A DNA stretch of 64,000 nucleotides from JBDRMV01 sp043825615 (GTDB taxonomy: Bacteria > CG03), in assembly GCA_043825615.1 (NCBI GenBank), contig JBDRRS010000013.1, positions 186,001 to 250,000 of the forward strand. Reading direction: 5' to 3'. The position numbers and the translations under genes were made by a program. Below, piece by piece: positions 58,675 through 64,000 of this stretch; within the stretch, counting starts at the first letter, position 1, and the number at the start of each line of letters is the position of its first letter. The notes under the pieces were generated by a model. It ran no database searches, was not told where the DNA came from, and saw only the letters and a program-made list of their open reading frames with translations.

Positions 58675-58815
58675 TCACTGGCTACTGCGCACCGCGCGCA
58701 CATAGTAGTTGCTGCCGGCGCTCTTACGGCCGACGTTCACAAGGCCAATGTCGAAGACCACGCCGTATGCGAGGGTAGCCGAGTACTCCGTAGACGACCA
58801 GTAGAGGGTCGCGGC
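58675..58815 (-). other. Candidate variable region (VR) of a diversity-generating retroelement
   Basis: From the YWSS codons to the stop, the sense strand reads TACTGGTCGTCTACGGAG, then a run of codons nearly all ending in C or T (TAC, GCT, ACC, CTC, GGC, GTC, GAC, ATT, CTT, AAC, CGT, AGC, GCC), and closes with GTGCGCGCGGTGCGCAG. Such a pattern is what adenine-directed mutagenesis of AAC/AAT template codons gives. An invariant GC-rich end followed by an AT-rich tract and a CCCGC/GTGGG hairpin resembles an IMH. No reverse transcriptase or template repeat is in this window. Confidence 0.6.
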
Positions 58816-59274
58816 GTAACTGATATAAGTTCTGCCGTAATCATAAAGTTCTTTTAATTCGTCTTTAGTCGGTAATCGCCAGTTAGAATATCCTTTGTAA
58901 ACTAAATTCTCTGCCCATCTAAATGCAGGATAAGTATCAGCGGATTCTCCAACCGGATAGTTATAACATTTGTTTACATTATCCCATGTTGGCTGACCTA
59001 AAGTAGCAGAAGTCTTCCATCCTATTGTTCCATCATTGTTACATCCAGCACTGCCTCTGTCTCTTGGCCACATTAAATAATTACCTCCCCCTGTTCCAAC
59101 TGTAACTAAATCATCATCAATGATTTGCCATTCGCCATCGGCAATAGGTGTAGGTGCTACACCACCCCCACCACTATCATCTTTGTCTTTGTCCCATGGA
59201 AACTTGCAGCCACTTAATGAGACAACTAAAACTAAACTCAGAATACCAACTTTTCTCAGAAACGAACTATTCAT
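58675..59274 (-). CDS. DUF1566 (Lcl-type) lipoprotein, candidate DGR variable protein
   Basis: 199 residues: lipobox SGC (Cys23), a charged and glycine-rich linker (DKDKDDSGGGG) and a DUF1566 domain (WAENLVYKGYSNWRLPTKDELKELYDYGRTY ... YWSSTEYS ... YYVRAVRSSQ, in parts). DUF1566 is related to C-type-lectin-fold domains used as targets of diversity-generating retroelements. Its last about 140 bases are much GC-richer than the rest and codons there are mostly NNC or NNT. The first about 115 coding bases are almost identical to those of the next gene upstream. It is surface-exposed by inference. Confidence 0.82.
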   Translation of the reverse strand: MNSSFLRKVGILSLVLVVSLSGCKFPWDKDKDDSGGGGVAPTPIADGEWQIIDDDLVTVGTGGGNYLMWPRDRGSAGCNNDGTIGWKTSATLGQPTWDNVNKCYNYPVGESADTYPAFRWAENLVYKGYSNWRLPTKDELKELYDYGRTYISYAATLYWSSTEYSATLAYGVVFDIGLVNVGRKSAGSNYYVRAVRSSQ

Positions 59275-59340
59275 AAAACCTCCCGCCGGAATTGCTATCC
59301 TAACGTAAAATCCAATTTTTAAAAGTGAAAAAAATCAAAT

Positions 59341-60411
59341 CTATGGGCCATTGCGCACCGCACGTGCATAGGCGCGACAGGTTGGATCGTAACCCATTAC
59401 ATCGCCATCGTAAAAGTCCACAGCGTATCTGCAGTCATTGTAATTTGGAGGTGGTGTAGCAGAAGATGACCAATAGCCATGAGTAGAGTAGCTGATATAT
59501 GTTCTTCCATAATCATAAAGATACTTTAGTTCATCTTTTGTTGGTAAACGCCAATCATCATATCCTTTCCAAACTAAATTTTCTGCCCAAGACATAGCTG
59601 ATGACCAAGCTAAATTAATAGTTTCGTTGCATCCAGCACCACTTCCGCTTCTTGGCCACATTAGATAATTATTACCCCAGCCAGTACCAACTCTAACTAA
59701 ATCATTATCTATAATCTCCCATTCTCCACTCGCAATAGGTATATTATCCACTGTAACCGTATATTGTGAACTCGCCGTTTGATTTGCTGTATCGTAAGCA
59801 GTTACTTTGGCTATATGAGAGCTTTCACTTTCGGCCGTTGTATCCCATGAATAACTATATGGTGAAGAAGTATCAGTGGCTTTCAATGTATCGTCGATAT
59901 AAAACTCAACTTTGCTTATTCCATTATCATCTGATGCACTGGCTGTTACACTTACCGTCCCTGAAACTGTTGCGCCATCAGCAGGGCTGGTTATAGATAC
60001 TGAAGGCTCGGGATCATTGTCCACTGTGACCGTATGCTGAACACTTGCCGTTTGATTTGCTGTATCATAAGCAGTTACTTTAACTGTGTGGGAACCCTCG
60101 CTTTCTGCTGTTGTATCCCATGAATAACTGTAAGGCGATGAGGTATCCGTCGATTTAATTACCCCGTCAATATAAAATTGAACTCTGCTTATTCCATTAT
60201 CATCTGATGCACTGACTGTTACACTTACTGTCCCGGACACCGTTGCTCCATCAGCAGGATTTGTGATTGAAACTGAAGGTGCGTTATCCGCAGGTGTACC
60301 TCCACCACCGCTATCATCTTTGTCTTTGTCCCATGGGAACTTGCAGCCACTTAATGAGACAACTAAAACTAAACTCAGAATACCAACTTTTCTCAGAAAC
60401 GAACTATTCAT
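59341..60411 (-). CDS. Ig-repeat DUF1566 lipoprotein
   Basis: 356 residues: the same signal peptide and lipobox as its neighbour (Cys23), two tandem bacterial Ig-like domains of about 90 residues each (PSVSITNPADGATVSGTVSV and PSVSITSPADGATVSGTVSV starts, nearly identical), then a DUF1566 domain (DWRLPTKDELKYLYDYGRTYIS, YWSSSATPPP, YARAVRNGP). The Ig units probably lift the variable tip away from the membrane. Compared with its neighbour the 5' ends match and the tips differ. The 3' end is less GC-rich and less clearly a variable region. Confidence 0.82.
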   Translation of the reverse strand: MNSSFLRKVGILSLVLVVSLSGCKFPWDKDKDDSGGGGTPADNAPSVSITNPADGATVSGTVSVTVSASDDNGISRVQFYIDGVIKSTDTSSPYSYSWDTTAESEGSHTVKVTAYDTANQTASVQHTVTVDNDPEPSVSITSPADGATVSGTVSVTASASDDNGISKVEFYIDDTLKATDTSSPYSYSWDTTAESESSHIAKVTAYDTANQTASSQYTVTVDNIPIASGEWEIIDNDLVRVGTGWGNNYLMWPRSGSGAGCNETINLAWSSAMSWAENLVWKGYDDWRLPTKDELKYLYDYGRTYISYSTHGYWSSSATPPPNYNDCRYAVDFYDGDVMGYDPTCRAYARAVRNGP

Positions 60412-60432
60412 AAAACCTCCCCGGTGGGATTG

Positions 60433-60876
60433 TTATCCCACCGTAAAATCTAATTTCTGAATGAATTTGTCATCCAGATATATATCAACATGCCATTTCC
60501 CAATTGACTCCCACCCTTCATCTGTCCAAAGAGCCATTGCTAAATTTCCACTGTGACCAACTTTGAACCAGAACCACGTATTATATATTCCATTTTTTGA
60601 TTCAAATGAAACTGGAACTACAGACCTTAATTTATCCTGCGGGTCATACCAATAAGATTCTGCGGTGTGAGTGCCTTTTACATTTTGCCAGGATGTAAAT
60701 ACGTAAAATTTTTCATATGTAGCAAAACTTGCGGTAATTTCGTAAGGTTTCCCGTCTTTTAAAAATCTACAAGTTGTAATTCGCTCTAAATAATACGAAG
60801 CAACTTTATTTTGTGTATATCCAATTGTTTGAGATAAAACCAAGCATAAAAAAATTCTAAAAATTAAATATTTCAT
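60433..60876 (-). CDS. Secreted protein of unknown function
   Basis: 147 residues from ATG 60876, chosen because a clear signal peptide follows (KYLIFRIFLCLVLSQTIGYT); an in-frame ATG at 60993 gives an implausible N-terminus. The mature part is beta-rich with many aromatic residues (FVFTSWQNVKGTHTAESYWYDP-like segments, WFWFKVGHSGN, and WHVDIYLDDKFIQKLDFTV at the end). This end resembles domains ending in a W-x-V-x-V/I-Y-x-D-x-K pattern, but I cannot name the family. It ends 22 bases before the Ig-DUF1566 gene starts. Confidence 0.6.
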   Translation of the reverse strand: MKYLIFRIFLCLVLSQTIGYTQNKVASYYLERITTCRFLKDGKPYEITASFATYEKFYVFTSWQNVKGTHTAESYWYDPQDKLRSVVPVSFESKNGIYNTWFWFKVGHSGNLAMALWTDEGWESIGKWHVDIYLDDKFIQKLDFTVG

Positions 60877-61004
60877 TTGCAGTTGCCCCCAATAAAAAAA
60901 GGGCGCGAACATCACACTCAGCGACCAGCAACGAACTCTAATGTTGACTGCCATTCCTTGCCCCTTCGGGCAATGTAACAGCATTATCCGCATTTCAAAG
61001 GTAT

Positions 61005-61055
61005 TTTATATGAAATCATTACTACTTGTCAAGTATTTTTATTCTCTCCTATAGA
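61005..61055. promoter_or_regulatory. Overlapping divergent promoters of the secreted-protein and XRE genes
   Basis: Plus: TTGTCA (61026-61031), 18-base spacer, TATAGA (61050-61055). Minus: TTGACA (61032-61027), 16-base spacer, TATAAA (61010-61005). The two -35 boxes share the CTTGTCAAG palindrome, so one bound regulator would affect both directions. Confidence 0.6.
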
Positions 61056-61094
61056 ACATTTTAATGAGCGCCTTTTTTACTTATAATTTCCTTA

Positions 61095-61424
61095 ATGAAG
61101 AAAAATATAAATATTTACACTTTGCTTGGAAAAAGAATTCAATATGAAAGAAAAAGAAAAGGGCTAAGTCAGGAAAAATTAGCTGAAAAAGCAAATACCA
61201 GTACTAACTACATTTGGCATATTGAAAAAGGCTTAAAAAAACCAAGTTTACAGACCTTAAAAAAAATTGCTGATGTCTTTGAAATGCCTTTGAATAACTT
61301 ATTTGAAGAATCATCAGTCCCTTTTCAAAGAGATAAAATTGACAGCCAGATTATTACTCTCCTGAAAAACAAATCTTTCTTGTATAAAAAGAAAATTTTA
61401 AAAATTATAAAAGTTTTAGGATAA
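61095..61424 (+). CDS. XRE-family helix-turn-helix regulator
   Basis: 109 residues: an N-terminal HTH_3 domain (LGKRIQYERKRKGLSQEKLAEKANTSTNYIWHIEKG, in one run of helices, residues 11-66) and a basic C-terminal extension. It probably controls itself and the divergent secreted-protein gene. AT-rich, like the islet around it. Confidence 0.88.
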   Translation: MKKNINIYTLLGKRIQYERKRKGLSQEKLAEKANTSTNYIWHIEKGLKKPSLQTLKKIADVFEMPLNNLFEESSVPFQRDKIDSQIITLLKNKSFLYKKKILKIIKVLG

Positions 61425-61532
61425 TTTCCGGATATACTCAAGAGACTTATAACTTTTCTAATGAAAATTTCTGCTGGGGAAAATCAGGTTGTCTTATATT
61501 TTTCAGGAATAATGACGGGGTTGGTGCCCCTC

Positions 61533-61561
61533 TTGACATTAAAATAAAAACGCAGTATAAT
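61533..61561 (+). promoter_or_regulatory. Perfect consensus promoter of the nucleotidyltransferase/wHTH operon
   Basis: TTGACA (61533-61538), 17-base spacer, TATAAT (61556-61561), with ATG at 61603. TGCCCCTC (61525-61532) just upstream and GAGGGGCA at the ribosome binding site form an inverted pair around the promoter, a possible operator. Confidence 0.88.
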
Positions 61562-61602
61562 ATAAGCGATGGCGCTAAAATTGAGGGGCATTACTTATAA
61601 TT

Positions 61603-62199
61603 ATGTATAGTAAAGAGCAATTAGAAAAAGCTTTGGGGCTTTTAGGAAAGAAACTGGAATTAAAGAATTCTCCCCTGCTTAAGCTTGTTGTCTGCGGGGG
61701 TTCTTCACTAATCATATCGGGTCTGGTTTCCCGTGCGACGAAAGATGTGGATGTTGTGGCAATCGGTTCAATGGATGAAAAAGGCAATCTCATTTTCAAG
61801 AGTCCGTTACCGGTTCCTGACATTCTTATAAATACTGTCCGGGAGGCGGCGCACGATTTAGGTCTGCAGGAGAATTGGTTGAATCCGGAACCGGAAAGTA
61901 TTATGCAAGCTGGTCTGCCGGAAGGATTTATTAAAAGGGCTGAAGGGCGTAATTACGGAAGCAAATTGAAAATATTTTTTCTGGGCAGGTTTGATTTGAT
62001 ACACTTAAAAGTATTTGCAGGTGCAGATCAGGGGCCCGGACGTCATGTTGATGATTTGCTGGCTCTAAAGCCATCTGAGAATGAGATGGAATCCGCCGCA
62101 AAATGGTCTATGAAACAGGACCCTTCGGAAGGTTTTCGTTATGTTTTAAAAGATATGCTGGAAAAATTGGGATACGGATCGGTCTGTGAGAGAATTTAA
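61603..62199 (+). CDS. Predicted nucleotidyltransferase (DUF6036-like)
   Basis: 198 residues. The N-terminal core has CGGSSLIISGLVSRATKDVDVV, with GGS at 32-34 and the metal-binding pair D48/D50, the polymerase-beta-type nucleotidyltransferase signature; FDLIHLKVFAGADQGPGRHVDDLLAL follows in the C-terminal half. AbiEii/MenT-type toxins share this core. The next gene, which overlaps by 14 bases, encodes a winged-helix protein, so a toxin-antitoxin or defence pair is possible. GAGGGG is the ribosome binding site. Confidence 0.78.
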   Translation: MYSKEQLEKALGLLGKKLELKNSPLLKLVVCGGSSLIISGLVSRATKDVDVVAIGSMDEKGNLIFKSPLPVPDILINTVREAAHDLGLQENWLNPEPESIMQAGLPEGFIKRAEGRNYGSKLKIFFLGRFDLIHLKVFAGADQGPGRHVDDLLALKPSENEMESAAKWSMKQDPSEGFRYVLKDMLEKLGYGSVCERI

Positions 62200-63214
62200 G
62201 AAATATTACCTGGAACAGCTCCTTGAATTTTTATGGAAGCAGTGGTCTTTGCTTGGCGTTGCAGGATACAGCCGGTCAGAAAACAGCAATTTTATTGACC
62301 CCGAGGCTCTGCTGATTTTTAGTTGCACTTTTGCCCGATATGACCCCCGCCTCTTTGATGAGATTGTTTGCTGGCTTGATATAAACGGTAACCTCATAAA
62401 TGTTCAGCGCCTTAAAAAAATAATTAGCGGAGAAAATTTCGGCGGGAAAAATGTTCTTTCGGCAGTTGCGGATTTTATGTCGCGGCGGCATAAATTTCTC
62501 AAATGGCAGGGTCTGATTCAAAAGGAAAAAACCGAAGTAAAGGAATCTCTTTTCTTTCTAAAAGACGGAACTTTTATGAAACAATTCGGAGAGATAAACC
62601 CCATTTTCGCCGAGCATGGTTTCCTGCGGGGGAAATTTGAACCGGGAGAGCATCCGGAGCCCGCAAGGCTGGAACGGACCGCCTGCCTTCTTTTAAGATT
62701 ACGGGCGCTCTTCGGCATAAATGCGCGAAGCGAAATAATATCGTATCTCCTTACAAAGAAAAATGCCCACCCGAGCCGCATAGCAAGAGAAACTTATTAT
62801 TCTCAGAAGACAGCGCAGGACACGCTGGTCGAGATGGCTCGTTCGGGGTTAGTAAGAATAACCTCCACGGGCAGGGAAAAGCACTACCGTCTTGACAAAG
62901 AAAAATGGACAGGGTTTCTTTCGCTGCGGGACAAAATTCCTGCGTGGATAATCTGGCCGTTATTATTAAAAGCGCTGGAGCAACTTTGGCAAAAATTAAG
63001 CGACCCGAATTTTCTTAAGCTTGAGCCGGAACTCCAGACCTCCGAATTCCGTTCACTTATACGGGAAATCGGTCCGGGAATTGAAAAGGCGGGTTTTCCC
63101 GAAGTCCTGACAGATGAAAGAAGTCATCCGGGCGGGCAGTATCTTTCAATTTTCCAGGCAGACATCAGAAAACTGCTTTCATATTTAGTTCATCCGGCAA
63201 ACCCCCAGGATTAA
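62186..63214 (+). CDS. Winged-helix protein paired with the nucleotidyltransferase
   Basis: 342 residues. The N-terminal 170 residues are mostly helical without a domain I know (LEFLWKQWSLLGVAGYSRSE, FIDPEALLIFSCTFARYDPRLFDEI). About residues 185-245 form an ArsR/MarR-like winged helix (ARSEIISYLLTKKNAHPSRIA, YSQKTAQDTLVEMARSGLVR). It would bind DNA and could be the antitoxin/regulator of the upstream gene. The order nucleotidyltransferase first, regulator second is the reverse of AbiE. Confidence 0.72.
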   Translation: MREFKKYYLEQLLEFLWKQWSLLGVAGYSRSENSNFIDPEALLIFSCTFARYDPRLFDEIVCWLDINGNLINVQRLKKIISGENFGGKNVLSAVADFMSRRHKFLKWQGLIQKEKTEVKESLFFLKDGTFMKQFGEINPIFAEHGFLRGKFEPGEHPEPARLERTACLLLRLRALFGINARSEIISYLLTKKNAHPSRIARETYYSQKTAQDTLVEMARSGLVRITSTGREKHYRLDKEKWTGFLSLRDKIPAWIIWPLLLKALEQLWQKLSDPNFLKLEPELQTSEFRSLIREIGPGIEKAGFPEVLTDERSHPGGQYLSIFQADIRKLLSYLVHPANPQD

Positions 63215-63284
63215 GACACCGGGGAAAATCAGGATGCTCGGTATTTTTTGATGGCAGGGTTGTTTTCAAATTTGCAGGAAATGT

Positions 63285-63290
63285 TATAAT
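63285..63290 (+). promoter_or_regulatory. -10 element close to the kdsA start
   Basis: TATAAT with TTGTTT 19 bases upstream; kdsA ATG is at 63297, so transcription would begin at or near the start codon. AGGGGA lies between, which could be a ribosome binding site for a transcript starting further upstream. Confidence 0.45.
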
Positions 63291-63296
63291 AGGGGA

Positions 63297-64000
63297 ATGA
63301 AAAAGAAAATTGTAAATGTCTGCGGAATTAAAATCGGCGAAGGAATAACAGTTATTGCGGGGGTCTGCTCGATTGAAAGCAGACAGCAGGTATTCAAGAC
63401 CGCCGAATTCCTGAAAAGAACGTGTACAAAATTCGAACTCCCTTTTATCTTCAAGGCATCTTTTGACAAAGCGAACCGCATGGCCGGAAAGTCATACAGG
63501 GGTCCCGGAATTGATACGGGTTTGGGGATACTCCGGGAAGTAAAAAACAGATTCGGGGTTCCCGTTCTGACCGATGTTCACTGCATATCGCAGATTCCGA
63601 AAGTAAAAAAAGTTGCGGACGTAATACAGATTCCCGCTTTCCTTTCAAGGCAGACGGACCTGCTCGTCAAAGCGGCGGAAACGGGCCTCCCCGTAAACAT
63701 AAAAAAGGGCCAGTTCCTTTCTCCTTATGATATGAAATTTCTCGCGGAAAAAGCGGAAAGTGCGGGGAACAGAAAAATAATTTTGACCGAAAGAGGAACC
63801 TGTTTCGGATACAACAACCTTGTTGTTGATTTCCGCTCAATCTGCATAATGAAAAAAACAGGCTATCCCGTTATCTTTGACGCGACACATTCGGTTCAAC
63901 TGCCCGGGGGCGGAGGCGGCCAAACAACCGGTCAGAAAGAATTCTGCTTCCCTCTCATAAAAGCGGCATTGGCGGTGGGCGTTGACGGAATTTTTCTTGA
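63297..64000 (+). CDS. kdsA: 3-deoxy-8-phosphooctulonate synthase (Kdo-8-P synthase), 3' end cut by window
   Basis: The first about 234 residues of the enzyme condensing arabinose-5-phosphate and PEP. KdsA motifs: AGVCSIESRQQVF (usual GPCxIES), FKASFDKANR, GPGIDTGLGIL, LTDVH, IQIPAFLSRQTDLL, NIKKGQFLSPYDM, LTERGTCFGYNNLVVD and FDATHSVQLPGG. AGVC in place of AGPC is a small variation. The C-terminus is beyond the window. It functions with KdsB encoded before the islet. Confidence 0.94.
   Translation, partial: MKKKIVNVCGIKIGEGITVIAGVCSIESRQQVFKTAEFLKRTCTKFELPFIFKASFDKANRMAGKSYRGPGIDTGLGILREVKNRFGVPVLTDVHCISQIPKVKKVADVIQIPAFLSRQTDLLVKAAETGLPVNIKKGQFLSPYDMKFLAEKAESAGNRKIILTERGTCFGYNNLVVDFRSICIMKKTGYPVIFDATHSVQLPGGGGGQTTGQKEFCFPLIKAALAVGVDGIFL

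Larger units (their letters stand above)
61476..63233. repeat. Direct repeats flanking the nucleotidyltransferase/wHTH module
   Basis: GGGGAAAATCAGG occurs at 61476-61488 and again at 63221-63233, with weaker similarity continuing for about 15 bases (a TATTTTT run on both sides). The pair encloses the two-gene module and its promoter, consistent with a boundary of a moved cassette. Confidence 0.5.

Noticed and set aside
59341..59480. Second DGR variable region at the end of the Ig-DUF1566 gene
   Set aside because: The tip is diverged from its neighbour, but it is less GC-rich and its codons do not show the NNC/NNT bias; not enough to call.
60888..61000. Integron attC-like site upstream of the secreted-protein gene
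   Set aside because: Some inverted bases (AACATTAG, GTTCGTTG) suggest it, but the conserved attC core sites and an integrase are missing.

Overview
The window looks like chromosome from an uncultivated, probably anaerobic, diderm (outer-membrane) bacterium. The outer membrane is inferred from lpxK, gmhB, the hldE kinase domain, kdsB, kdsA, lptF and lptG, and from two PorV-like beta-barrel genes. Anaerobic fermentative metabolism is inferred from a four-subunit archaeal-type pyruvate:ferredoxin oxidoreductase, phosphate acetyltransferase and GTP-type PEP carboxykinase. PilT and PilC indicate type IV pili. The gene set would suit an Omnitrophota/Elusimicrobiota-like or related lineage, but I cannot fix the taxon from sequence reading alone. 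No rRNA, CRISPR array, insertion-sequence transposase or reverse transcriptase is visible.

Layout. 1-3 kb (minus): start of a division/cell-wall cluster, mraZ-rsmH-ftsL-ftsI, with MraZ boxes at the promoter. 3.1-4.7 kb: acyl-CoA ligase. 4.8-5.6 kb: tRNA-Ser(GCU) and repeat-rich non-coding DNA. 5.6-13.2 kb (plus): an AT-richer block with an MpsC-like protein, a short structured RNA with terminator, a threonylcarbamoyl-AMP synthase, a gamma-carbonic anhydrase, a phosphoesterase, and three enzymes around oxaloacetate (aspartate aminotransferase, a Re-citrate-synthase-like enzyme, PEPCK). 13.3-20.3 kb (plus): HhH protein, serA, two parS-like sites, patatin, rsmG, parA, a GpgS-phosphatase fusion, parB. 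20.9-28 kb: lptF-lptG, a subtilase with a type-A-like sorting domain, PorV-like proteins, a CsgG-like domain and a lipoprotein. 28.3-37.2 kb (minus): truA, an EcfT-like membrane gene, asd, yjbQ, murG, pilC, pilT, pta, thrS, tRNA-Val, tRNA-Cys. 37.4 kb: tRNA-Ser(UGA) with a duplicated 3' end. 37.8-43.9 kb (minus): acetyltransferase, porBADC, nadK, beta-helix lipoprotein, DNA glycosylase. 44-48.4 kb (plus): rpmH, rnpA, yidD, yidC, mnmE and an exported protein. 48.4-54.1 kb (minus): glmM, GlmU-like acyltransferase, lemA, GIDE-like protein, vanZ, RecB-like nuclease, folP. 54.1-57.8 kb (plus): lpxK, gmhB, methyltransferase, hldE kinase domain, kdsB. 57.8-63.3 kb: an accessory islet separating kdsB from kdsA. 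The window ends inside kdsA.

Most interesting signals. (1) In the kdsB-kdsA islet, a DUF1566 lipoprotein gene ends in a GC-rich stretch dominated by NNC/NNT codons and closing in GTGCGCGCGGTGCGC, which looks like the variable region of a diversity-generating retroelement whose reverse transcriptase and template lie elsewhere. (2) A two-gene nucleotidyltransferase/winged-helix module with a perfect consensus promoter is flanked by short direct repeats and is a candidate toxin-antitoxin or defence unit. (3) A single protein between parA and parB fuses a glucosyl-3-phosphoglycerate synthase to a histidine phosphatase. (4) A modular dispersed repeat sits exactly in gene junctions, in transcription orientation, often supplying the next gene's ribosome binding site. 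(5) A 19-bp duplication of a tRNA-Ser 3' end flanks a small hairpin-rich insert.
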